Notes under the pieces: model-generated | Told to the model about the DNA's origin: nothing | What the model saw: only the letters and a program-made list of their open reading frames with translations | Databases searched by the model: none | DNA from: Deltaproteobacteria bacterium | GTDB lineage: Bacteria > Myxococcota_A > Polyangia > Polyangiales > Polyangiaceae | Direction of reading: 5' to 3' | Assembly (NCBI GenBank): GCA_003235365.1 | Contig: QJWJ01000131.1 | Span: forward strand, 1 to 39,408 | Length of the DNA stretch: 39,408 nt | In this document: one piece after another, positions 8,838 through 17,490 of the stretch | Position numbering within the stretch: the stretch's first letter is position 1 | How the letters are laid out: each line of letters starts with the position of its first letter | Made by a program: the position numbers and the translations under genes

Positions 8838-10154
8838 ATGCTCGACTCGGATCGCACCCCCGCCCGTGACGACGCCACACGCTCACTCGTTCGCGACCGC
8901 GACCGAACACCGTTGCCGGTCGTGATCAAAGTCGTCACGAGCGGTCAGACGTACCGATTGTCCCAGGGCGGCTGCGTCCTCGGCGCGGGGCGTGACGCGG
9001 ATTTGGTCGTCGAGGGCGCCACGGTTTCGCGAAAGCATGCGCAGCTCACACTGGACGCGGAGGGCGTTCTGATCAGCGACCTGGGCAGTCGAAACGGCAC
9101 GTTCTACTTGGGTCAACGGATCGGCGAGTTGGTCGTGGCGCCCGGCACGACCATCACTTTGGGCGACGTCGAAGTCCGCATCGAAGCCGACGCTGCAGCG
9201 CTGCGCGTCGCCGACGGGCCAGAGAGCTACGGAGCGATGATCGCACGCTCACCAGCGATGCGACGACTGTTCAGCATCCTGCAGCGGCTCGAAGGGTCTT
9301 TGGTCAACGTGCTCATCCAAGGCGAGTCGGGTACGGGCAAGGAGTTGCTTGCTCGGGCCATCCACGACAACTCCAGCGTCGCTGATGGCCCATTCGTCGC
9401 CGTCAATTGCGGAGCGCTGGAACGAGAACTCGTACGCAGTGAACTGTTCGGGCACCGCCGCGGCGCGTTCACCGGAGCCATCGAATCGCGGATTGGCGCG
9501 TTCGAAGCGGCGGATGGCGGGACGTTGTTTCTCGACGAGGTCGGCGAGCTGCCGACGGACGTACAGCCCATGCTGCTGCGCGCGTTGGAAGACCGGAGCA
9601 TCGTTCGTGTCGGTGAGAACACGCCGCGCAACGTGCGCGTCCGGCTCGTAGCCGCCACCAACCGCAAGCTCGAAGAGCAGGTCACCGAAGGCGTCTTCCG
9701 CGAAGACTTGTACTACCGCTTGATGGTCGTACGCCTCGAAGTGCCCGCACTGCGAGACCGGCCCGAGGACATTCCCGCGCTGGCAGACTGGTTCGCCGAA
9801 CGGTCTGGAGGAGCACAACTGCCGCCCTCGGTGCTGACCCAACTGACCGGGCACTTTTGGCCCGGAAACGTGCGGGAGCTTCGCCACGCCGTCGAGTCCT
9901 ACTTGGCCATAGGTGTCCTGCCGTTCGGCGCACCATCGGCACGGGCGTCACTGGATCGCTACCTGCTCCCCTACGTGGACCTGGAACGTCCGTACCAGGA
10001 CCTCAAGGGCGAGATCGTCGATGCCTTCACGCGCGTATATCTAACACGGCTACTCGCTCACACGGGAGGCAACGTCTCGACCGCCGCAAGAATCTCCGGC
10101 GTCGAACGCAGCTACCTGAACAAGCTCGCGCGGCGCTTGGGGGTCAAGGCGTGA
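8838..10154 (+). CDS. FHA-domain sigma54-dependent transcriptional activator
   Basis: 438 residues from ATG 8838, the first Met before the FHA domain. The FHA domain (about 28-118) has GR at 51-52, SRKHA at 64-68 and GSRNGT at 83-88, the residues that bind phosphothreonine. The AAA+ domain (about 132-365) has Walker A GESGTGKE (162-169), the sigma54-contacting GAFTGA loop (209-214) and Walker B LFLDE (230-234). A Fis-type helix-turn-helix closes the protein (GGNVSTAARISGVERSYLNK). All parts needed to activate RNA polymerase-sigma54 are intact. There is no receiver domain, so control is probably through a phosphorylated Ser/Thr-kinase substrate bound by the FHA domain. Its TGA overlaps the next gene's GTG by four bases, so activator and lipoprotein are translationally coupled. 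Confidence 0.93.
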   Translation: MLDSDRTPARDDATRSLVRDRDRTPLPVVIKVVTSGQTYRLSQGGCVLGAGRDADLVVEGATVSRKHAQLTLDAEGVLISDLGSRNGTFYLGQRIGELVVAPGTTITLGDVEVRIEADAAALRVADGPESYGAMIARSPAMRRLFSILQRLEGSLVNVLIQGESGTGKELLARAIHDNSSVADGPFVAVNCGALERELVRSELFGHRRGAFTGAIESRIGAFEAADGGTLFLDEVGELPTDVQPMLLRALEDRSIVRVGENTPRNVRVRLVAATNRKLEEQVTEGVFREDLYYRLMVVRLEVPALRDRPEDIPALADWFAERSGGAQLPPSVLTQLTGHFWPGNVRELRHAVESYLAIGVLPFGAPSARASLDRYLLPYVDLERPYQDLKGEIVDAFTRVYLTRLLAHTGGNVSTAARISGVERSYLNKLARRLGVKA

Positions 10155-11563
10155 GCGCTCCCCGTTGGCCCCACCCGCACGCCGGCTCCGGGCAGTATCG
10201 GCGCGACCCTGACGCGTGGTGGGCGCGTGCACTCGTCCTGGGCACACTGTTGAGCACACTGTTGAGCACTGTGAGCTGCCGCGACCTGCTAGGCGTCGAC
10301 GACCTGCACTTCGACGAACGAATCGCCGACAGTGGCACGCCGAGCGCCTCCAACCCTGGCGCCTCGCCCACGAGCATCGACGCCAGCACGACCGAGAACG
10401 TCGACGGCGGGCAACAGCCGCCCACCGATCCCAATGGGTTTGCGACGACGACCTCGAACCCGCCGGGACCTCGATCAACGGCTCCCGACGGCGCCCTTGA
10501 TGGTCCCGACGGTGGCGCGGGTTCTGATGACGGCGGCGGGTCACCGTTCGCACCGATGCCGACCGTCGCAAACGGTTCTCCCACGACGGGCGCCCCCATC
10601 AACCCCTCCCCCTCCCCGACCACAAGCGCGTCACCCCCACCGACTACCGACCAGACGGGTCCGAGTGCCACGGACGGCAATGGCGGGAGCGGCGGCAGCG
10701 AACCGGTCGCGTCGACGCCAGCGACTTCATCCACTGGCAGCGGCGGTGCGTCGACTGGCGAAGGCGGCGCCGGCGGTGACTCCACCGGTACAGGTGGAGA
10801 AGGTGGAAACGTCGACCCAAATCCACAACCCGATGCCGGCCCTGGCCAAACGTGCGAGCTCGCAGTGGATACGCTCGACGAAGACTTTTCGGATGCAGCG
10901 CAATTCAACAACGACTTGGGTGCGGGCTGCTGGGGAACGTTCAACACGAACCTGCTCGGCTACGTCGACGTGGACGAAAGTGATTCGGTGCTTCGTGCCC
11001 TACCGAATGCCGGCTCGGGTTGGTACCAAACGAGCACGGGTCCCCTGTTCTATCGCGCGGTCACCGGTAACTTCGTCGCCGAAACGATTGTCGTCACTTC
11101 CCTTTCCACGGATAGGTCGTTACCACCCGGTGCGCGCTGGTCCGGCGGTGGCCTGCTGGCTTACGACCCCAGCAGCACGCTCGGCGTCGACGACATCTAC
11201 TATCTGGTCGGGACGGGCCGCCTGGAAGGCAGCGACACGGGCGTCAAGTCGGAGGCGACGCAATCGGCGCAAACGCTCCAGGACCTGGACACGACGATGA
11301 GCCACTCCAACCGCCTGAGGCTCTGCAGAATTGGCAACAGGTTGTATACCCTCTACGCACCGCTGGGTACGGAGAATTGGCAATCCTTCAGCTACGACAT
11401 GAGCCTGGGCTCCCTGCCCGAACTGCCGCAGCGCGTGTACGTCGGGATCAGCGCGTTTCAGTACCCGGCTGGCGGTGCAGCAGTGACCCAAGTCGAGTTC
11501 GAGCGTTTCATCATTCGAACGGGCGTACAGAGCTTCGCTGATTGTGCGGCTCCTCTGCCCTGA
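10151..11563 (+). CDS. Lipoprotein with LGVDD motif and lectin-like C-terminal domain
   Basis: 470 residues from GTG 10151, which overlaps the activator's stop (GTGA). A long N-region is followed by the hydrophobic repeat TLLSTLLSTVSC, with lipobox Cys43. The sequence after the Cys, RDLLGVDDLHFDE, nearly matches that of the lipoprotein at 31579. Residues about 60-230 are a Ser/Thr/Pro/Gly-rich linker (GGSGGSE, SGGASTGEGG) that would span the periplasm or lift the domain off the membrane. The C-terminal 230 residues are beta-rich (DTLDEDFSDAAQFNNDLG, YVGISAFQYPAGG) and resemble DUF1349/concanavalin-like lectin domains; this assignment is tentative. The coupling to a sigma54 activator suggests a role in the same signalling path, perhaps as sensor or output. 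It is convergent with the TPR/PEGA-like gene. Confidence 0.85.
   Translation: MSAPRWPHPHAGSGQYRRDPDAWWARALVLGTLLSTLLSTVSCRDLLGVDDLHFDERIADSGTPSASNPGASPTSIDASTTENVDGGQQPPTDPNGFATTTSNPPGPRSTAPDGALDGPDGGAGSDDGGGSPFAPMPTVANGSPTTGAPINPSPSPTTSASPPPTTDQTGPSATDGNGGSGGSEPVASTPATSSTGSGGASTGEGGAGGDSTGTGGEGGNVDPNPQPDAGPGQTCELAVDTLDEDFSDAAQFNNDLGAGCWGTFNTNLLGYVDVDESDSVLRALPNAGSGWYQTSTGPLFYRAVTGNFVAETIVVTSLSTDRSLPPGARWSGGGLLAYDPSSTLGVDDIYYLVGTGRLEGSDTGVKSEATQSAQTLQDLDTTMSHSNRLRLCRIGNRLYTLYAPLGTENWQSFSYDMSLGSLPELPQRVYVGISAFQYPAGGAAVTQVEFERFIIRTGVQSFADCAAPLP
10242..10273 (+). repeat. 12-bp tandem repeat inside the signal-peptide code
   Basis: The unit GAGCACACTGTT occurs as GCACACTGTT, GAGCACACTGTT, GAGCACTGTG in immediate succession, encoding the LLST-LLST repeat of the hydrophobic core just before the lipidated Cys. 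Gain or loss of a unit would change the core by four residues in frame. Confidence 0.65.
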
Positions 11564-11591
11564 GCAAAGCCCAGCATCAGCTGACGAAACA

Positions 11592-12584
11592 TCAAAAAGC
11601 ACCGCTCAGGTCAACTCCGCACGGCCTCAGATTGAGCATCACCTCTGCACCGGAATCACCATCGTCGACGAGCCAGATCGTCACGCCTGCAACGGTGGCC
11701 ACCCCGGCCACGACGGCACTGACGGTGGCCAAGTCGGCCAACGTTTGAATGCTCCGCTTGTCGTCTTCGTCGCCGCGGGCGCAGCTTCCGTCGGGATCGC
11801 AATCGAGCTCAGCTTGTTGCCGCCACGCCATGCCATAGGTGACGGCCCCCGTCGCCGCCGCAATCGCCGCAACCCCGAAGCTGGACCACAGCCACAGGTT
11901 GGTCCCTGAATCAGGGCCGACTCTCGGCGCGGGTGAGGGCGACTCTGGCGGCGACGCCGATACCGCCGAGTGTTGCTCGGGCTCCGGTGCACTTCGAAAG
12001 TCCAACTCGAGGTTCGACCGTGTACCGGGCTCCAAAGCGACGGCTCGTTGCAGCCGCTGAGCACCAGCGGTGGCCAGAATGACGTGCCGTCCCGGGTCGA
12101 CTTCGAACGGCTCAGTGACTTGCTCCACCACCGACGACCCGACACTGATGCGGACGTCGTGCGGCGACGCGCCGAGGATCTCGAATGTCAATACCGGAAC
12201 GTCGCGCCGGAGCTCCGCAAGCTCGCTCGTCGCCTCTGCGCGCGCAGCAAGCCAAGCGGGAGGCGCCGACTCGGCGAGCGGCTGTTCGGAGGTGCGTTCG
12301 TACAACGGCCTGGCTTCGAGCAAACGGTTCATGCCGCGCAGACACCGAGCCATGTGCAGGGTGAACACCGGACTGTGCGCAAGCTCCTCAGCCGCAGAAA
12401 ACTTCGCGAACGCATCTGCGAACCGCGCGGCATCGAACAGCTCCCGCCCTTCGTGACCCAGACGAACCGCTTCGCGAACGACCTCGGCAGAAGGCGACGC
12501 CTCCGCGCTGTCTCCCGCGGCGTGGACATTCGTCGCCGAGCCAACCAACGCCAGGACCGCGCAACCCCAAACCAACCAATTCAC
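11592..12584 (-). CDS. TPR/PEGA-like membrane protein, partner of kinase 12581-14122
   Basis: 330 residues from GTG 12584, which overlaps the kinase stop by four bases (GTGA), so the pair is translationally coupled. Signal peptide about 1-23 (LVWGCAVLALVGSATNVHAA). Residues about 34-125 form TPR-like helices (GRELFDAARFADAFAKFSAA, FTLHMARCLRGMNRLLEARP). Residues about 129-195 look like a PEGA-type beta domain (VRISVGSSVVE, EVDPGRHVILATA). A Pro/Ser linker is followed by two membrane helices (about 230-252 and 284-305) with a charged loop holding a C-x5-C pair. The gene at 30530 has the same order of parts. Such TPR/PEGA proteins often accompany Ser/Thr kinases in myxobacteria; the function is not known. 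Probably periplasmic with a membrane hairpin. Confidence 0.85.
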   Translation of the reverse strand: MNWLVWGCAVLALVGSATNVHAAGDSAEASPSAEVVREAVRLGHEGRELFDAARFADAFAKFSAAEELAHSPVFTLHMARCLRGMNRLLEARPLYERTSEQPLAESAPPAWLAARAEATSELAELRRDVPVLTFEILGASPHDVRISVGSSVVEQVTEPFEVDPGRHVILATAGAQRLQRAVALEPGTRSNLELDFRSAPEPEQHSAVSASPPESPSPAPRVGPDSGTNLWLWSSFGVAAIAAATGAVTYGMAWRQQAELDCDPDGSCARGDEDDKRSIQTLADLATVSAVVAGVATVAGVTIWLVDDGDSGAEVMLNLRPCGVDLSGAF

Positions 12585-14122
12585 CGCGAATCGTCCTCGA
12601 CCGGGAGCCCGCTGAAGGGATCTCGCTGCACGGATTTCGTCGGAGCGATCACCGCTTTCGGCGGGCGCGGCAGTTCCGCCCTCGGGGGCGCCACCGCGAC
12701 GCCGGTTCCCTTGCCCGAACTCGCGGAGGGACGCGGCTCGCGAGTGACCGGCGCGAGGTGCTGCACGCTGCGTGCGCGCGCCGATGAATTCGTCTTCGCC
12801 GCGGCCAGAGGCCATTGCGGCGAGTGAGACGCACTCGGCTGCGCTCGCCGGACCTCCGGCGCGTCCTCAGTGCTCGGTGCAGTCACCTCGGCCAGAACGT
12901 TGGATTCGGAGCGTTCATCATCGACGCCCGATCCGAGCCCCCCCAAAGCAGCCGAGGCAGAAGGCACCGTCGCATGGGTTGAGCTCTCGACCACAGCGTC
13001 GGGGAGCCCCTCGGGCGAGGAAACCTCGGGCGAGGGGCGGAGCGCCCAAACTCCACCGGCCGCAGCGAGAGCGAGGGACGCCCAGAGCGCGGACCGTGCC
13101 CCCCAGTGACGTCCCGCCGACGTCGACGGTAGCGCAAGTCCCGTCGACGCGGTTTCCGGGGAGGTCAGCAGCGATTTCGTCTCGCACTCGCGTCCCGGCG
13201 CGCCGGGCTCGAAGCTGGGCACGGCGAGCGTCGGTTGCTCCGCGATGGAGCTGGGGCCCGACAGACCGGCAGCGACGCCGCGCCCCGCGCCCTGCTTCGT
13301 CAGATCTCTGAAAGCATCAACCAACTCATCGATGCTGCCGAAACGCACCCTGACGTTGCGCGCCAGTGCCCTCTCGAAGAAGGCGTCGAACGTCGCCAAC
13401 CGTGGCGAGTACCGCGACGGGGCGGGGATTGGTTCGGAGCAGATCCTCGCGATGGCATCGCCGACGTGCGAACTCGAGAACAGCGCGCGACCCGTGAGCA
13501 ACTCGAACGCAACCACGGCCACCGACCACAAGTCACTGCGGGCGTCGACCGGGTTACCCCTTGCCTGTTCGGGGCTCATGTACCCGGGTGACCCGAGCAG
13601 CGTCCCGGTCGTGGTGGTGCGGGCAGTCGCTCGCTCGGACTTGGCGATTCCGAAGTCGAGCAGTTTCAACACCTGATCACTGCCCTCGCGAACGAGAAAC
13701 AGGTTGCTGGGCTTGATGTCGCGGTGGACAATCCCGGCCGAATGAACCAAACGCAACCCGCGAGCGAGTTGCTCGAGCAAATCGAGCACGAGCGCAGGGG
13801 CAAGCGGCGCACGACGCGCCGCGACCTCTGCCAGACTCTCACCGCGCAGTAGCTCCATCACGAGGTAGGGGCGCGCCGCATCGAAGCCGAAATCGTAGAT
13901 GTGCACCAGATGTCGGCCTTGCACGCTGGCAGCCGCCTGAGCTTCGACGGTAAAGCGGCGCACCTCCTCGGCGGTGTGCTCGACGCCAGCGATGAACTTC
14001 AACGCGACCTCGCGTTCGAGTGCTTCGTGCCGCGCCACCCAAACCGAGCCCATCCCGCCGCTCGCCAGCGGGCGCAACAAGCGGTACCTGTCCGCAACGA
14101 GATCACCTGCCGCGGGCGTCAT
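12581..14122 (-). CDS. Transmembrane Ser/Thr protein kinase
   Basis: 513 residues, intact Hanks-type kinase: glycine loop ASGGMGSVW (20-28), ATP-binding Lys42 in VALKF, HRDIKPSN (133-140), DFG (156-158), and SPGYMSPEQARG in the activation segment. The kinase domain (about 13-275) is cytoplasmic. A Ser/Pro/Glu linker leads to one membrane helix (ALWASLALAAAGGVWAL, about 348-364), followed by a low-complexity Ser/Ala/Pro tail, which would be periplasmic and has no recognisable sensor domain. The TPR/PEGA-like gene overlaps its stop, so that protein may act as sensor or partner. The pair faces the FHA-sigma54/lipoprotein pair; a phosphothreonine made by this kinase would be a natural ligand for that FHA domain (inference from context). 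Confidence 0.95.
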   Translation of the reverse strand: MTPAAGDLVADRYRLLRPLASGGMGSVWVARHEALEREVALKFIAGVEHTAEEVRRFTVEAQAAASVQGRHLVHIYDFGFDAARPYLVMELLRGESLAEVAARRAPLAPALVLDLLEQLARGLRLVHSAGIVHRDIKPSNLFLVREGSDQVLKLLDFGIAKSERATARTTTTGTLLGSPGYMSPEQARGNPVDARSDLWSVAVVAFELLTGRALFSSSHVGDAIARICSEPIPAPSRYSPRLATFDAFFERALARNVRVRFGSIDELVDAFRDLTKQGAGRGVAAGLSGPSSIAEQPTLAVPSFEPGAPGRECETKSLLTSPETASTGLALPSTSAGRHWGARSALWASLALAAAGGVWALRPSPEVSSPEGLPDAVVESSTHATVPSASAALGGLGSGVDDERSESNVLAEVTAPSTEDAPEVRRAQPSASHSPQWPLAAAKTNSSARARSVQHLAPVTREPRPSASSGKGTGVAVAPPRAELPRPPKAVIAPTKSVQRDPFSGLPVEDDSR

Positions 14123-14432
14123 GGGGCGCTATGGAGATACCACGCGGACCGCTCGACACCAGAGGTGCGACGCCCACTCACACACACCTTCCGGCTGCGC
14201 GGCCAAGCCTGGTACGCCATTACCGCGAGACCCTCCCCCTTTCGCATCAGCTCGCATCCCGGGAGTTGCACTGACACGGCGGGTTTGGGAGCGAGTTTAC
14301 AGTAGGTTCCCATGACGTTCGACGCGCCCGGCTAACAGATCTCGCAGGCCGCGCTCTCGTGCCATCGCTTCACGAAAGAACCGGCGTAGGAGTCGCTTGG
14401 TTGTGGTGCTAACTCCTGTTAGCGTTTGCGCC
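14123..14432. other. Divergent intergenic region, 310 bp
   Basis: Separates the minus-strand kinase from the plus-strand VOC gene and should hold both promoters. Contents seen: a GCTAAC half-site at 14331-14336 and the GCTAAC/GTTAGC dyad at 14408-14423. No open frame with coding character. Confidence 0.6.
14408..14423. promoter_or_regulatory. Dyad GCTAAC-TCCT-GTTAGC, candidate operator
   Basis: Perfect 6-bp inverted repeat with a four-base spacer ending ten bases before the ATG of the VOC gene. A repressor bound here would cover the start region; in RNA it could form a small hairpin near the ribosome site. A further GCTAAC stands 77 bp upstream (14331-14336). Confidence 0.4.
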
Positions 14433-14822
14433 ATGGTGGGATGGCAAGTTGCGCCGATACTGGGCGTGAGCAACGTACCAGAAGCCGTTGATTTTTTCGT
14501 CGAGCAGTTGGGGTTCTCCCCCCCGGCTCGCCTCTATGGGCCACCGCACGAGCGCGTCTACGCGATCGTCCATCGTGACGGAGTGAACGTTCACCTTCAG
14601 ATCCGCAGAAACGCGGACGCTCCCGGCCCGAGGGAGGCGCACGAGGGTGAGGCGTATTTCTTCGTCCCAGACGTTGACGCGTTGCACACCGAGTATGCCG
14701 CTAAGGGTGTACAGTTCTTGCGCGGGCTCCAGGACGAGGACTACGGAGTACGTGATTTCACCATCGAAACGCCATTCGGGCATCGCTTGACCTTTGGGAC
14801 ACAATCGCCCCCGCCAGGCTGA
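14433..14822 (+). CDS. Glyoxalase/bleomycin-resistance (VOC) family protein
   Basis: 129 residues from ATG 14433; a TTG at 14397 is in frame but would place the operator-like dyad in the coding sequence. The start fits the VOC pattern: a strand (APILGVSNV), a helix (PEAVDFFVEQLGF), then strands ending in VNVHLQI, and in the second half a strand ending near ETPFGHRLTFG. VOC proteins bind metals and act as lyases, dioxygenases or antibiotic-binding proteins; which of these applies cannot be read here. The single-domain length is normal and the protein is presumably a cytosolic dimer. No operon partner is evident; the HAD gene starts 84 bp downstream on the same strand. Confidence 0.88.
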   Translation: MVGWQVAPILGVSNVPEAVDFFVEQLGFSPPARLYGPPHERVYAIVHRDGVNVHLQIRRNADAPGPREAHEGEAYFFVPDVDALHTEYAAKGVQFLRGLQDEDYGVRDFTIETPFGHRLTFGTQSPPPG

Positions 14823-14906
14823 CAGCTCGGCGATGACCGCCGGTCTGGTCGGCTGCACCCCCGACTCCTCTGGTGCAGCCGGGTTTGTGCCCTACACTCC
14901 GCGACG

Positions 14907-15626
14907 ATGGACAGTCTGAAAGAACTCGACCCGCGCGGCATCGATGCGTTGTTGCTCGATTTGGACGACACCCTGCTCGTCAACGACATGGACACTTTCC
15001 TGCCAGAGTACCTCGCACTGCTCGCTCGACACGCCCAAAGCCTGATCGACCCGGAGCGGTTTACGGCGGCTCTGCTCGGTAGCACTCGCGCGATGATGCA
15101 GAGCACCGATGGGCAGTCGAGCAACGCCGAGGTTTTCTGGCAAACCTTCCTGGAGATGACTGGGTTGGCTCGGGAGCCCATCGAGGCGCATTTCCATCGC
15201 TTCTACCTGGGCGAGTACGAGTCACTGTCGTCGAGAACACGTCCAGTGCCTGGCGCCCCAACGCTGATCGACGCGGCGCTCGCCCGCGGGCTTCAAGTGA
15301 TCATCGCCACCAATCCAGTATTCCCCCGTGCCGCCATCGATGCGCGCCTGCGTTGGGCCGGCGTCAATCGCGACGTTCCGTTGGCATTGATCACCACTTA
15401 CGAAGTGATGCACTGGACGAAGCCGCACGACGCCTACTTCGCAGAGATCGGAGCGCGGGTCGGCTGCGCTCCAGAGCGCATGCTCATGGTGGGCAACGAC
15501 CCGCAAGCAGACATCGCCGGGGCACGCGCAGCCGGGCTACACACTCACCTGGTCACCAGCGCATCCAAGGTGGATCCGCGCGAAACACAGGCCGTTCTCG
15601 AGCCAATCCTCGATTGGCTCGCGTGA
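14907..15626 (+). CDS. HAD-family hydrolase
   Basis: 239 residues. Motif I is LLDLDDTLL, with nucleophile Asp18 and general acid Asp20; motif II Thr in VIIATNPVF; the motif III Lys may be in WTKPHDAYF; motif IV is VGNDPQADIAGARAAG. A helical cap lies between motif I and motif II (about residues 28-120), which makes it a class C1 HAD enzyme, probably a small-molecule phosphatase. The substrate is unknown. The 3' end contains a perfect 10-bp hairpin sequence that runs up to the stop codon. Confidence 0.92.
   Translation: MDSLKELDPRGIDALLLDLDDTLLVNDMDTFLPEYLALLARHAQSLIDPERFTAALLGSTRAMMQSTDGQSSNAEVFWQTFLEMTGLAREPIEAHFHRFYLGEYESLSSRTRPVPGAPTLIDAALARGLQVIIATNPVFPRAAIDARLRWAGVNRDVPLALITTYEVMHWTKPHDAYFAEIGARVGCAPERMLMVGNDPQADIAGARAAGLHTHLVTSASKVDPRETQAVLEPILDWLA
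15599..15621 (+). terminator. Perfect 10-bp hairpin at the end of the HAD gene
   Basis: CGAGCCAATC, loop CTC, GATTGGCTCG: a 23-base perfect hairpin ending three bases before the HAD stop codon is complete. No T run follows, so if it ends transcription it does so without a classical U tract, or it acts as an RNA 3' stabiliser. Confidence 0.4.
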
Positions 15627-15702
15627 ACTGAAGCTGGACGGCACTGCGCCGACACGTCCCGAACTCGGGCTACCCGGATACCGCGTCAAGCTAGACGCTC
15701 GC

Positions 15703-16206
15703 TCACTCCGCCGGTGCACCCATTGGCGAAGAAATGTCGGCGCTGGACGCTGCCACCTGTTCGATGTGCTGACGCAAGGTGGGAAACAGAGGCAGTTTCA
15801 AAGCCTCCGCCGGAGCAAACATCTCAGCGCGGACGACTTCTCTGTTGTCCACCGCGACCACCGGCTCTGCCGGCAGATTGAGACGGAACAGTTCGACCCG
15901 GTCCCGCTTGCCTTCCCAGTCACGCGTGACGTCGAGCGCCAACTCGAGGGTATCCGGCTCGACATCGAGAGAAATCTCCTCTCGCAGTTCTCGCACTGCC
16001 GCAGCGCGACCCGATTCGCCCGAACGGACGTACCCGCCAGGCAACGAGTAGTACTTCACATAAGAGTTACGCACCAACAGCACTCGCCCGTCATGCCAAA
16101 TCGCGACCAGGGCGCCGTGGGTCTCGGGCCGCCGCACACGCCAGTAGATCCGCATCAACTGATAGGCGCAGGTGTACGCAAGTTGGTAGCAGCGATCGAT
16201 CAGCAT
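15703..16206 (-). CDS. NUDIX hydrolase
   Basis: 167 residues. The Nudix box at residues 58-80 is G-x5-E-x7-RELREEISL, complete in its Gly, Glu and RE..EE metal-binding residues (last part degenerate: I-S-L in place of x-G-U). The domain runs from about 30 to 150. Before it are 25 residues rich in Tyr, Cys and Arg (RCYQLAYTCAYQLMRIYWRV) which look like an amphipathic, possibly membrane-touching helix. The family cleaves nucleoside diphosphates linked to another moiety; the substrate is unknown. It is divergent from the aldo/keto reductase gene with 142 bp between them. Confidence 0.92.
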   Translation of the reverse strand: MLIDRCYQLAYTCAYQLMRIYWRVRRPETHGALVAIWHDGRVLLVRNSYVKYYSLPGGYVRSGESGRAAAVRELREEISLDVEPDTLELALDVTRDWEGKRDRVELFRLNLPAEPVVAVDNREVVRAEMFAPAEALKLPLFPTLRQHIEQVAASSADISSPMGAPAE

Positions 16207-16348
16207 GATTCAAATCTATGTGACGGGTCCAAGTACGGGCAAGCAACTGATCGCGCGCGCTGTAAAAGCGGGCGGGGAGCTGCGACCTCCGCGCACATCA
16301 TGACACGACTCTGGTGCAATTTTTATCTCAGAATGCGAAAGTCGCCTC

Positions 16349-17347
16349 ATGCAATACAGCCCACTTGGCAAGACCGGCGTCAAGGTGTCTCGTTTGGGTT
16401 TCGGCACGATGTCCTTCGGAGGTGACGCTGACGAGACCACCAGCCGCGCCCTGTTTACTCGTTGCCGTGATGTTGGAATCAACCTGTTCGATTGTGCCGA
16501 CATCTACGCAGACGGTCGTTCCGAAGAGATCCTCGGCAGACTGCTCACGGGCTGTCGGGACGAAGTAGTGCTGACGACCAAAGCGCACTTTCCGACGGGG
16601 AGTGACGTCAACGCACGGGGCTCGTCGCGGTACCACTTGGTGCGCGCAATCGAGGCCAGCCTCAGGCGGTTGCAGACAGATCGGGTGGACGTGTTTTTCC
16701 TGCATCACTTCGACGACCAGACCGACCTCGAGGAGACGCTGCGAGCGGTCGAGCACTTGGTGGGTTCCGGCAAGGTGCTCCATCCGGCGGCAAGCAACTT
16801 CGCGGCATGGCAAGTAGCACGGGCCCTGGGTCACGCCGAGCGGCTCAACTTTTCGCGGTTCGTCGCCATTCAGCCAATGTACAACCTGGTCAAACGCCAG
16901 GCCGAAGTGGAACTGCTGCCGATGGCGCAAGCCGAAGGCCTTGCGGTCATCCCATACAGTCCCCTGGGGGGAGGTCTGCTGAGCGGAAAATACGGCCGCG
17001 CCAGCGGCGCGGGAGAAGGGCGGTTGGAGCGCAACGCGATGTACAAGTCTCGGTACCGCGACTCTGCCAACTTCGACGTCGCAGAAGGGCTGTCGCGATA
17101 CGCACGAGCCTGGGGCGTACATCCAGCAACGCTCGCCATCGCGTGGGTCGCCGCTCATCCGGGCGTGACGGCGCCGCTCATCGGCGCCCGCAATCTCGAG
17201 CAACTGCAGCCGTGCCTCGCAGCGGCGAGTCTCGTCTTGGACGACGCTCAGTACTCGCAGATCAGCGCCCTTTCAGTGGCCCCTCCTCCCGCGACCGATC
17301 GCAGCGAACAGGCAGATGCCAGCACCCGAGTGCTCGGCGCACGCTGA
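16349..17347 (+). CDS. Aldo/keto reductase
   Basis: 332 residues, full-length (beta/alpha)8 NADP-dependent oxidoreductase. N-terminal MQYSPLGKTGVKVSRLGFGT is typical. The catalytic tetrad is present: Asp48 in NLFDCADIY, Tyr53, Lys78 in LTTKA and His119 in FFLHHFD. VIPYSPLGGGLLSGKY and the C-terminal cofactor loop PLIGARNLEQL also fit. It resembles the YghZ/Tas-like, bacterial K+-channel-beta-like branch. The physiological substrate is unknown. A small dyad ACGGTG-CCAA-CACCGT follows the stop at 17359-17374. Confidence 0.95.
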   Translation: MQYSPLGKTGVKVSRLGFGTMSFGGDADETTSRALFTRCRDVGINLFDCADIYADGRSEEILGRLLTGCRDEVVLTTKAHFPTGSDVNARGSSRYHLVRAIEASLRRLQTDRVDVFFLHHFDDQTDLEETLRAVEHLVGSGKVLHPAASNFAAWQVARALGHAERLNFSRFVAIQPMYNLVKRQAEVELLPMAQAEGLAVIPYSPLGGGLLSGKYGRASGAGEGRLERNAMYKSRYRDSANFDVAEGLSRYARAWGVHPATLAIAWVAAHPGVTAPLIGARNLEQLQPCLAAASLVLDDAQYSQISALSVAPPPATDRSEQADASTRVLGAR

Positions 17348-17490
17348 ATTTCCACTGGACGGTGCCAACACCGTTCGCTGGCGCTGGCACCTCGTTGGGG
17401 GTTCGCCTTGACTGCGCAGAAGGGGCGGAATAGGACCGATTTCAACGAGATCGGTGCCCTGTCGGAAGCAGGACCACCCACGGAGCGATC

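Noticed and set aside
12990..13040. Repeated CCTCGGGCGAGG in the kinase gene at 12581-14122.
   Set aside because: It falls in the Ser/Pro/Glu linker and is explained by the repeated S-P-E codons.
17387..17402. TGGCAC-N-TTGG resembling a sigma54 promoter before the coiled-coil lipoprotein gene.
   Set aside because: The -12 element is not TTGC at the required spacing; the match is too poor.
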